This document shows positions 1-5,031 of a DNA stretch of 5,335 nucleotides, in pieces. Every line of letters starts with the position of its first letter. Within the stretch, counting starts at the first letter, position 1. The position numbers were made by a program, and so were the translations under genes. The stretch is from the NCBI GenBank assembly GCA_023442215.1, contig JAEZMP010000175.1:1-5335 (forward strand), given 5' to 3'. The stretch comes from Pseudomonadota bacterium (lineage in GTDB: Bacteria; Pseudomonadota; Alphaproteobacteria; Rhizobiales; Segnochrobactraceae). The notes beneath the pieces are model-generated. The model was not told the origin of the DNA, did not search any database, and worked only from the letters and a program-made list of their open reading frames with translations.

Positions 1-194
1 CGGCCGTCCTGCCGCCAGGGCGCGCCGAGGAGCGCGAGAGGCACGCGGGTGGTCTTGCCGGCGCCCGGCGGGGCGACAAGCACCGCCCGCCCCTCGCCCG
101 CCAGCGCATCGAGCAGCGCGGGCATGACAGCCTCGACCGGCAGGGCCGCGCTTGCGGGATCGGTCGCGCCCCGAGCGGCATCCGGACCCGGCAT
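1..194 (-). CDS. hrpB: ATP-dependent helicase HrpB, N-terminal fragment (runs off left edge)
   Basis: Only the first 64 codons are present; the rest lies beyond the left edge. The protein has a 17-residue variable leader, then a stretch beginning LPVEAVMPALLDAL (residues 18-31) and the Walker A loop APPGAGKTT (41-49), followed by RVPLALL. This arrangement, with the Walker A about 40 residues from the start, is typical of HrpB, a DEAH-box-type ATP-dependent RNA/DNA helicase family of about 800 residues in proteobacteria. Its cellular role is poorly defined. The ATG shares its A with the TGA stop of the PhzF gene (TGATG), so translation is probably coupled to that gene. No strong ribosome binding site sits at the usual distance. 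Other DEAH helicases (HrpA-like) are possible, but the PPGAGKTTRVPLALL wording fits HrpB best. Confidence 0.85.
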   Translation of the reverse strand, partial: MPGPDAARGATDPASAALPVEAVMPALLDALAGEGRAVLVAPPGAGKTTRVPLALLGAPWRQDG

Positions 195-1102
195 CAGAGC
201 AGGAGTTCCCCTTCCTGCACGATCACGGCATTGCCGCCGATCCGCGCGCCGGAGATGGCGCCGCCTTCGACCGCGATCTCAAGCTTGATGAACGAGGGCC
301 GCTTCATCTCCACGCCCTGCTCGATGCCAACCTCGCGCACGCCATCCGGCAGCGCATCGAACCGGTGCACCGCGCCGGCGAAGGCCGAAGCCGCGGAGCC
401 GGTTGCCGGATCCTCGCCGATGCCGAGATCGGGTGCGAACATGCGGGCGTGGAAGCCGGCATCGGCCCGCACGGTCTCGCGGCAATAGAGATAGACGGAG
501 TGGGCCTCGCTGGCGAAGGCCCGCGCCCAATCCGACGCGACCGGCTTTGCCCGCGCGGCCGCCTCAAGCCCCGCGACCGGCACGAACACGAACGGGCCGC
601 CGACGGCGAACGCGCTCGGCACATGGTTCTCGAATCCGATCTCGCGGGGCAGCAGCCCGAGCGCGGCGGCGATCGCCTCGTTGTCGGCCACGAACGGGAT
701 TTCCACCGGCACGCGCGGCACGTCGAACGCGGCATAGCCGACACGGTCGGCACCGAGCGCGACGCCGCACCGCACCGGGCCGATGCGCTCTTCCAGCACC
801 ACCACGGATTCCTGTCCCGCCGCCTCGGTGCCGAAGCGGTCGAACGCCAGCAGCACGGCCGCCCCGACGGTCGGATGGCCGGCGAACGGCAGTTCCTTCG
901 CGGGTGTGAAGATGCGCACGGAGGCGGTGTGGGCCGCGCCTTCCGGCGGCAGAATGAAGATCGTTTCCGACAGGTTGAAGCCGCGGGCGATGGCCTGCAT
1001 CGCGTCGTCGTCGAGGCCCTCGGCATCGCGGACGACGGCAAGCCCGTTGCCGGTGAGCGGCTGATCGGTGAAGACGTCGAGAACGGCGAAACGGCGCGGC
1101 AT
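194..1102 (-). CDS. PhzF-family isomerase/epimerase-like protein
   Basis: This 302-residue protein has the usual length of the PhzF family, a two-lobed fold related to diaminopimelate epimerase. Visible landmarks are the N-terminal FAVLDVFTDQPLTGNGLAVV (residues 5-24), GFNLSETIF (41-49) with the family's acid-base glutamate at Glu46, PFAGHPTVG (72-80) and GEDPATGSA (229-237). In phenazine producers PhzF isomerises trans-2,3-dihydro-3-hydroxyanthranilate. No other phenazine genes are seen here, so this is more likely one of the many family members of unknown substrate. The ATG at 1102 follows an AGGGG ribosome binding site with a 5-base spacer and matches the family N-terminus. The frame stays open far upstream, but that extension is Arg/Pro-rich and is antisense noise. 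The gene starts 44 bases after the NUDIX stop and overlaps the hrpB start by one base. Confidence 0.93.
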   Translation of the reverse strand: MPRRFAVLDVFTDQPLTGNGLAVVRDAEGLDDDAMQAIARGFNLSETIFILPPEGAAHTASVRIFTPAKELPFAGHPTVGAAVLLAFDRFGTEAAGQESVVVLEERIGPVRCGVALGADRVGYAAFDVPRVPVEIPFVADNEAIAAALGLLPREIGFENHVPSAFAVGGPFVFVPVAGLEAAARAKPVASDWARAFASEAHSVYLYCRETVRADAGFHARMFAPDLGIGEDPATGSAASAFAGAVHRFDALPDGVREVGIEQGVEMKRPSFIKLEIAVEGGAISGARIGGNAVIVQEGELLL

Positions 1103-1146
1103 GGCATCCCCTGGCAACGCGAACGGAACGGACGCGCCCCGCACCG

Positions 1147-1890
1147 TCACGGCGGCAACAGGGCTTCGAGCGCGATCCGGTTGTAGCACGGAATATCGAG
1201 GCCGGCGGCATCGGACACCCGGGAGAGCGCCACCACCGCCTCGATTTCCGCGTTCGGATCGGCGGCGATGAAGCCCTCGATCCGGCGCACCAGGTCCGCG
1301 GCGTTCCATGGGAAGCGCAGCACGCCGACCAGGCCGACGAGCGGACCATCGGCGACGACGAGGAAGGACGGCGCGCCCACGGCATCGGCGACATCGAGGC
1401 CGGTTTCCTCGGCGCATTCGCGCGCGATCGAGCCGACGAGATCGACCCGGCCGTCCGCCGTGACGTCGCTGTCGTCGGGCGTGCCGCCGACGAACTTGAC
1501 GTGGCCGGGATTGGCGGTCCAGCCGCTCATGCGGCCGAGCACGAGGCGGCCGTCGCTTGAGAAGATCGCCGCCGCGCCGAACAGGTTGAAGAGGTCGACG
1601 CCGGCCGGGCGCCAGTCGAGCAGCGCGAGGAGCGTGGCGAAATCCATGCGCCGTGCGACCGCGGAAAGCCGCCCGCCGGCGACGGAGATGCGCTCGAACC
1701 CCAGCACGGCGCCGTTGAACAGCGCGGGGTTCGCCGCAAGCCGCGTCTGCCAGTGGGCCTCGATCTCGCCGCGGCGCGCCATGGCGAAGGCCGGCAGGCC
1801 GGGTTCCAGCACGATATCGACGGCGGAGACCTCGCCCATCCTCGTGCCGCGGCCGGCCGTGCCGCCGCGGTCGTTCCGCAAGCCGTTCAT
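1147..1890 (-). CDS. NUDIX hydrolase
   Basis: The protein has 247 residues from the ATG at 1890. The Nudix core is RECAEETGL (residues 157-165), matching the RExxEExGU half of the Nudix box that binds the metal and diphosphate. A glycine pair at 135-136 precedes it, inside a loop with PDDSDVTADGRVD. The box appears non-canonical: counting back from RE, Val149 occupies the place of the first glutamate, with Asp150 next to it. A long N-terminal region (about 25-105) precedes the catalytic core, so this is a two-part protein rather than a minimal MutT. It should hydrolyse a nucleoside-diphosphate-linked substrate; which one cannot be told. The start is uncertain. ATG 1890 lacks a clear ribosome binding site, and ATG 1839 (Met18) has GAGG directly against it without the normal spacer. 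It is probably the first gene of the operon with the PhzF and HrpB genes. Confidence 0.85.
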   Translation of the reverse strand: MNGLRNDRGGTAGRGTRMGEVSAVDIVLEPGLPAFAMARRGEIEAHWQTRLAANPALFNGAVLGFERISVAGGRLSAVARRMDFATLLALLDWRPAGVDLFNLFGAAAIFSSDGRLVLGRMSGWTANPGHVKFVGGTPDDSDVTADGRVDLVGSIARECAEETGLDVADAVGAPSFLVVADGPLVGLVGVLRFPWNAADLVRRIEGFIAADPNAEIEAVVALSRVSDAAGLDIPCYNRIALEALLPP

Positions 1891-1939
1891 CGCATCGCCG
1901 CCGGCCGTGCCGGCGCCTCCTCATTCCCGCGAGAGCGGC

Positions 1940-1945
1940 AGCATA
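1940..1945 (-). promoter_or_regulatory. Possible -10 element for the NUDIX-PhzF-hrpB operon
   Basis: Read on the minus strand this is TATGCT, within GATATGCTG, about 50 bases before the NUDIX start at 1890. No convincing -35 hexamer is found 16-18 bases further upstream, so the call rests on position and one hexamer only. Confidence 0.2.
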
Positions 1946-2080
1946 TCGCGGTTCCGGCCGAAACGGCCCGATGGGAAACCGCCCGACCGGGACGGGCCCG
2001 CATTTTTGAGCGCAGGCGATGGTCCGCCGGCTTGAGGGGACCATGCGGCGGCAGGGCGTTCGCCGCCGATCCGGCGCGCG

Positions 2081-2110
2081 TCGACGCCGGCGGCGGAATC
2101 GGCCTATGCT
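2081..2110 (+). promoter_or_regulatory. Possible promoter of the LOG-family gene
   Basis: TCGACG at 2081-2086 and TATGCT at 2105-2110 are separated by 18 bases. They match the sigma-70-type hexamers at four of six (-35) and four of six (-10) positions. Transcription would begin near 2117, leaving a leader of about 60 bases before the ATG at 2176. The call is based on sequence resemblance only. Confidence 0.35.
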
Positions 2111-2175
2111 CCGGACCGGCCGAGCGCCCCGCCACGACAACGAGGGGTGCCGGCCGGGACCGACGAGGAAGCGCC

Positions 2176-3018
2176 ATGACCGATCCGACCGCCATCGACC
2201 CCTCCACTGCCGGCGGAGCGGGAGCCGGCGGCGGGCCGGCTTCCGGCCCAGCGGGCGCGGCCCCCGCGAAGCCGAATGCGGCGCAGATGGCTTCGCCCTC
2301 CTACCGCCTGCCGGCGCTCGACCAGGACTATCTCCTCGGCGATTCGATGCGCGGCCTCCGCTTCCTCTTGGAATATGCCAAGGCGGAGGAGGAACTGCGC
2401 GCCTGGGGCATCCGCTCCACCATCGTGGTGTTCGGCAGCGCCCGGGTGCGGCCCGACACCGGCGACCGCCACGCCCGCTGGTACCGCGAGGCACAGGCCT
2501 TCGGCCGCATCGCCTCCGAGCGCGGCGGCGCGCTTCGGGTGCAGGACGGCCTGCGCGACAACGTGATCGCGACCAGCGGCGGACCGGGCATCATGGAGGC
2601 GGCCAACCGCGGCGCGCGGGAGGCCGGGGCGCCGACCATCGGCTTCAACATCTCGCTGCCGCGCGAGCAGGAGCCGAACGCCTACCAGACGCCGGACCTG
2701 ACCTTCCGCTTCCACTATTTCGCGATGCGCAAGATGCACCTCGCCATGCGCGCCAACGCCCTCGTCGCCTTCCCCGGCGGCTTCGGCACCTTCGACGAAT
2801 TGTTCGAGGTGCTGACGCTGCGCCAGACCAAAAAATCGCCGCCGATCCCGATCGTGCTGTTCGACCGGGCCTACTGGTCGGCCGCGATCAATTTCGACCG
2901 CCTCGTCGAAGACGGCATGATCGACGCCGCCGACCTTTCGCTGTTCGAATATGCCGACGATGCCGAAACCCTGTGGCAGACGCTGGTCGCCCGCGGCGTG
3001 TGCGAGATCGAGCGCTGA
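2176..3018 (+). CDS. LOG-family (lysine decarboxylase-like) phosphoribohydrolase
   Basis: The protein has 280 residues. After an Ala/Gly/Pro-rich, probably disordered leader (residues 11-40) comes a Rossmann-like core: VVFGSAR (84-90), the phosphate-binding SGGPGIMEAANRG (134-146), MRKMHLAMRA (184-193) and the signature PGGFGTFDE (200-208). PGGxGTxxE and the preceding arginine are the active-site motifs of LOG enzymes, which release cytokinin bases or related adenine from nucleoside 5'-monophosphates. Many bacterial members are loosely labelled 'lysine decarboxylase', a function they lack. The length exceeds short LOGs (about 190 residues) and fits the longer bacterial class. The ATG at 2176 follows a good GAGGA ribosome binding site, so the longer open frame upstream (from 1753) is not used. 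The substrate in this organism is unknown; purine-nucleotide salvage or stress roles are possible. It appears to be a single-gene transcription unit. Confidence 0.9.
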   Translation: MTDPTAIDPSTAGGAGAGGGPASGPAGAAPAKPNAAQMASPSYRLPALDQDYLLGDSMRGLRFLLEYAKAEEELRAWGIRSTIVVFGSARVRPDTGDRHARWYREAQAFGRIASERGGALRVQDGLRDNVIATSGGPGIMEAANRGAREAGAPTIGFNISLPREQEPNAYQTPDLTFRFHYFAMRKMHLAMRANALVAFPGGFGTFDELFEVLTLRQTKKSPPIPIVLFDRAYWSAAINFDRLVEDGMIDAADLSLFEYADDAETLWQTLVARGVCEIER

Positions 3019-3032
3019 GCTGGGCCGGGAGA

Positions 3033-3054
3033 CGGCGCGGGATGGCGCCGGCTT
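3033..3054 (+). terminator. Weak hairpin terminator after the LOG gene
   Basis: CGGCGC at 3033-3038 pairs with GCGCCG at 3045-3050 around a six-base loop, and is followed by GCTTT. The stem begins 14 bases after the stop codon. The T tract is only three bases, so termination may be inefficient or the stem may simply protect the mRNA 3' end. Confidence 0.4.
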
Positions 3055-3075
3055 TGCGGCCGGGCTGGACGCGCT

Positions 3076-3104
3076 TTGTCCCCGTTTCACACGTTTTCCA
3101 TAAC
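3076..3104 (+). promoter_or_regulatory. Candidate promoter of tRNA-Ser
   Basis: TTGTCC at 3076-3081 and CATAAC at 3099-3104 are 17 bases apart and each matches four of six consensus positions. The predicted start near 3111 leaves about 40 bases before the mature tRNA 5' end. An overlapping alternative is TTTCAC (3085-3090) with GCTATT (3108-3113), also spaced by 17. Which of the two is used cannot be decided from sequence. Confidence 0.35.
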
Positions 3105-3150
3105 CGGGCTATTGCGCCCACGGGATGGAGCGGCTAGGGATTTCCGCGCC

Positions 3151-3242
3151 GGAGACGTGGCCGAGAGGCTGAAGGCGGCGGTTTGCTAAACCGTTATACG
3201 AGGAAACTCGTATCAGGGGTTCGAATCCCCTCGTCTCCGCCA
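3151..3242 (+). tRNA. tRNA-Ser (anticodon GCU)
   Basis: A complete class II tRNA. The acceptor stem GGAGACG (3151-3157) pairs with CGTCTCC (3232-3238), followed by discriminator G3239 and encoded CCA (3240-3242). The anticodon stem GCGGT/ACCGT (3178-3182 with 3190-3194) closes the loop TTGCTAA with anticodon GCT at 3185-3187, which reads AGC and AGU serine codons. The long variable arm TACGAG-GAAA-CTCGTA and the G discriminator are serine-tRNA traits. The T arm is AGGGG-TTCGAAT-CCCCT. AT-rich foreign-looking DNA begins immediately after the 3' end. tRNA 3' ends are common integrase attachment sites, so the segment from about 3214 to 3242 may be attL. No second copy is present in this window. 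Confidence 0.97.
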
Positions 3243-3293
3243 TTTGGGCTGATTGCTAAGCAAACATATTTCTATTATTCATAGTCAGATAGA

Positions 3294-3310
3294 TCATCGC
3301 GCGACGATGA
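3294..3310. repeat. Short inverted repeat (hairpin)
   Basis: TCATCG (3294-3299) and CGATGA (3305-3310) form a perfect 6-base stem around a 5-base loop. It lies between the tRNA and the larger nested repeat. There is no T tract on either side, so it is not a classic terminator. Its function is unknown and it could be a chance occurrence. Confidence 0.3.
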
Positions 3311-3323
3311 GCAATGCGGACAG

Positions 3324-3395
3324 AGTCCGACGCCTGTTCAAACACTCATAGTCCACTTCGTTTTTATTCGAGTGTCACCTAACTTGTGTCGGACT
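3324..3395. repeat. Nested inverted repeat downstream of the HEPN gene
   Basis: Outer arms AGTCCGAC (3324-3331) and GTCGGACT (3388-3395) are perfect 8-base complements. Inside them, ACACTC (3342-3347) and GAGTGT (3370-3375) form a second 6-base stem. The internal loops are 10 and 12 bases and the apical loop is 22 bases. The element ends five bases before the HEPN stop codon complement (3401-3403), so it lies in the mRNA 3' region of the DUF262-HEPN operon. It could slow 3' decay, contribute to termination or be a protein-binding site. No run of U follows on the operon strand, so a standard intrinsic terminator is unlikely. Confidence 0.45.
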
Positions 3396-3400
3396 GAGGA

Positions 3401-3907
3401 TTATCTAACCATTGTCCGGAAAAGGCAGTGAATTATCTCCTTGCCAGCGATATAGTTTCGTTTCATTTCCTCGTAGTTGGTCGTGCTTGGAGGCTGGCCT
3501 TCATGGACAAAAGTATGTCTCCATGTAATAATATTACTGTAAGCTGCCTTTGGACTATTTCCGTGCGTCCTCACGTAAGAATTTTCAGAAATCTCCAAAT
3601 TTTTTTTAAAGCTATTCAAGTATTTATCACCAAAAGATTTTACGTATTCTTGCTTCAGGTCGTCTATTTTGATTCTTCCGTTTAGACGAGAGAAACGTGT
3701 GCGCGTAACACTCCCAAGTACGCTATGCTTCTTGTCAGCAAATGCATAAAAAATATCTTTGATGGCTAGCTCGTATGCTGTTACCGCTGATGTCGCGATG
3801 AAGCCAATGTAGCGACCCTGAACGAACGGATCAGCTATACCGGCCATCATCGGATCGAGATGTGCAAGATATTCCTCCACCTGCATAAAGCGGCCTGTAT
3901 AGGACAT
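3401..3907 (-). CDS. HEPN-domain protein, putative RNase effector
   Basis: A small, largely alpha-helical 168-residue protein. Near the C-terminus it carries IITWRHTFVHEG (residues 126-137), which contains R130-x4-H135. This is the catalytic signature of HEPN ribonucleases, with a polar residue directly after Arg as is usual. The first helices (about 33-57, ending TAYELAIKDIFYAFA) match the amphipathic helix pair of the fold. I cannot fix the subfamily; it resembles RiboL-PSP/MAE_28990-type stand-alone HEPNs. HEPN proteins commonly act as toxins or effectors that cut RNA, often as dimers. The ATG shares its A with the TAA stop of the DUF262 gene (TAATG), and no independent ribosome binding site is evident, so translation is probably coupled. 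An A8 run at codons 101-103 is a possible slippage site. Codon use is AT-rich, unlike the core genes. The RNase role is inferred from the motif. Confidence 0.8.
   Translation of the reverse strand: MSYTGRFMQVEEYLAHLDPMMAGIADPFVQGRYIGFIATSAVTAYELAIKDIFYAFADKKHSVLGSVTRTRFSRLNGRIKIDDLKQEYVKSFGDKYLNSFKKNLEISENSYVRTHGNSPKAAYSNIITWRHTFVHEGQPPSTTNYEEMKRNYIAGKEIIHCLFRTMVR
3600..3607 (-). other. A8 homopolymer inside the HEPN gene
   Basis: On the coding (minus) strand, eight consecutive A fall in the codons for Lys101-Lys102-Asn103, within TTT AAA AAA AAT. Runs of this length can cause polymerase or ribosome slippage or length mutation. The run may simply reflect AT-rich codon use. Confidence 0.4.
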
Positions 3908-4992
3908 TAGGATATCAGATAATTGTGTGCCATCTTCAACCTCAGAGCGACCTCTTTTGGATCGCTTGTGTTGAAGAAAATCGCTGATCGATAAGCGTTA
4001 TTTTCAATTAACTTCTCAAAACGATCCTTTAAATCGTGATGAATTTTACTGGGATTTCGAATCAATATCGCCAATATCGAATCCATAGCCGCGAGGTTAA
4101 GAGGTCCGCGAATATGAAAGGGTTTCTCACCAATCTCCTGTACAACAATCTCCGCAACCTCACAGAATCGCTCGGCAAATCGACTAATATTTGACTGCCC
4201 CTTTCCTTTGACGTACTTCTTCATCTGGTGGTTAAGAAATTCTTTCATAGGCTTTTCGTACTGATCGCCTCGCTCAGTCATGGCGAATATACGCAAAATC
4301 ATCTCCACGTCGCGCTGATGCTTATCGAGCGACTGTTTACCCAAGATTGCCCTCCAGTTGGGGTCCTCGTTCAGCTCATGCAACTCGTCCACTAGCTTTC
4401 CATGAAAGACACAGTTACGTATCTCCTGAGGTCGAAGTGGAATACCACCTGTATTCAGTCGTTCAAAAATGTGGTACATACTTGTTGATTGATTGGCAGG
4501 GGCCAGTTGCTTGATGTTCACGGCTCTGAGAACTGCATTCTTCAGCCGCCGCTGGTCCTGAGTGGAGAGATCCATGAATCTTTTTCCCGCGTACGGGCTG
4601 CCCTCCGAAAGACCACTCAGCCGGAATACGGCGCGTCGCCCTTGTAGATTCTCAGTGCCGAAGTAACCCTCAAAGAAAAAGATCACGCTCATGATGCGCT
4701 GCTGGCCATCAATAACCAAGTTTTTATTTTCGGTATCGATGTAGAAAAATACCTGTGGAACCGGCAGGCCAAGCAAAAAAGATTCAATAAGCAAGCTAGA
4801 TTGCTTTATATTCCAAACAAAATTACGCTGAAACGAAGGTATTGTTATATCTTTTTCCCTCCACATCTCATGAATGACGGATAGAGTGAGATCGGACGGA
4901 TAGGTCGCTATCTCGAATTCAACGTGAGTTCCGAGATCATCATCCTCGGCTTCATCTTCAATCTCGATTTCGTCTTCTGCTTTCTCAGCCAT
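3907..4992 (-). CDS. DUF262 (GmrS/ParB-like) domain protein without HNH nuclease
   Basis: A 361-residue protein of the DUF262 / COG1479 family. Its landmarks are IPSFQRNFVW (residues 51-60), VIDGQQRIMSV (93-103) and IFERLNTGGIPLRPQEIRN (175-193). In GmrSD, SspE and BrxU-type defence proteins this ParB/sulfiredoxin-like domain binds and hydrolyses nucleotide and controls an attached nuclease. The rest (about 200-361) is helical, and no DUF1524 HNH motif is seen, so the protein has no obvious nuclease of its own. The N-terminus is strikingly acidic (about residues 4-19). I chose the ATG at 4992 because AGAGG lies five bases before it. An upstream in-frame GTG at 5031 lacks a ribosome binding site. 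The stop overlaps the HEPN start by one base, so the two form one operon. It is probably a sensor, regulator or antitoxin for the HEPN partner; that role is inferred. Confidence 0.88.
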   Translation of the reverse strand: MAEKAEDEIEIEDEAEDDDLGTHVEFEIATYPSDLTLSVIHEMWREKDITIPSFQRNFVWNIKQSSLLIESFLLGLPVPQVFFYIDTENKNLVIDGQQRIMSVIFFFEGYFGTENLQGRRAVFRLSGLSEGSPYAGKRFMDLSTQDQRRLKNAVLRAVNIKQLAPANQSTSMYHIFERLNTGGIPLRPQEIRNCVFHGKLVDELHELNEDPNWRAILGKQSLDKHQRDVEMILRIFAMTERGDQYEKPMKEFLNHQMKKYVKGKGQSNISRFAERFCEVAEIVVQEIGEKPFHIRGPLNLAAMDSILAILIRNPSKIHHDLKDRFEKLIENNAYRSAIFFNTSDPKEVALRLKMAHNYLIS

Positions 4993-4996
4993 GTCC

Positions 4997-5001
4997 ACCT
5001 C
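4997..5001 (-). promoter_or_regulatory. Ribosome binding site deciding the DUF262 start
   Basis: On the minus strand the sequence before the start is AAGAGGTGGAC followed by ATG. The AGAGG core is separated from the ATG at 4992 by about five to six bases. This supports the internal ATG over the upstream GTG at 5031, which has only C-rich sequence before it. Confidence 0.7.
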
Positions 5002-5031
5002 TTCAATTGCCGGATATGTTAGCGGCGTCAC

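Larger units (their letters stand above)
1891..2175. promoter_or_regulatory. Divergent intergenic region between the NUDIX and LOG genes
   Basis: This 285-base GC-rich gap separates genes pointing away from each other, so it should carry promoters for both directions. I see no RNA gene or conserved small reading frame in it. A TATGCT hexamer occurs on each strand: on the plus strand at 2105-2110 and on the minus strand at 1940-1945. Each lies 40-70 bases before a start codon and could serve as a -10 element. Many short GC inverted repeats occur but look like composition effects. Confidence 0.5.
3243..3400. other. Non-coding junction between tRNA-Ser and the HEPN gene
   Basis: This stretch of 158 bases has AT-rich composition at its start and no reading frame of note. 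It contains a small hairpin at 3294-3310 and a nested inverted repeat at 3324-3395, described separately. It marks the left boundary of the low-GC segment. No integrase remnant or insertion-sequence end is recognised, and no strong terminator follows the tRNA. Confidence 0.6.

Noticed and set aside
152..1186. Plus-strand 344-codon open frame antisense to the PhzF gene
   Set aside because: It is His/Arg/Gly-rich low-information translation opposite a gene with clear catalytic motifs and a ribosome binding site.
1753..2175. N-terminal extension of the LOG gene from an upstream ATG at 1753
   Set aside because: It would overlap the NUDIX gene antisense, has no family similarity, and a good GAGGA ribosome binding site sits directly before the ATG at 2176.
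1103..2494. Very long minus-strand open frame extending upstream of the PhzF gene through the NUDIX and LOG genes
   Set aside because: The upstream part is Arg/Pro/Gly-rich with no motifs and lies out of frame with, or antisense to, well-supported genes. It is a consequence of high GC content.
2104..3090. Minus-strand 328-codon frame opposite the LOG gene
   Set aside because: It is a mirror of the LOG coding frame, with repetitive Gly/Arg/Ala composition and no domain.
3243..3290. Intrinsic terminator just after tRNA-Ser
   Set aside because: TTGC-TAA-GCAA forms only a 4-base stem followed by mixed A/T, which is too weak to call.
3428..3685. Plus-strand 85-codon frame opposite the HEPN gene
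   Set aside because: It is antisense to a gene with a recognised catalytic motif and has no family features. It could be mistaken for a small hydrophobic toxin, but no ribosome binding site or promoter supports it.
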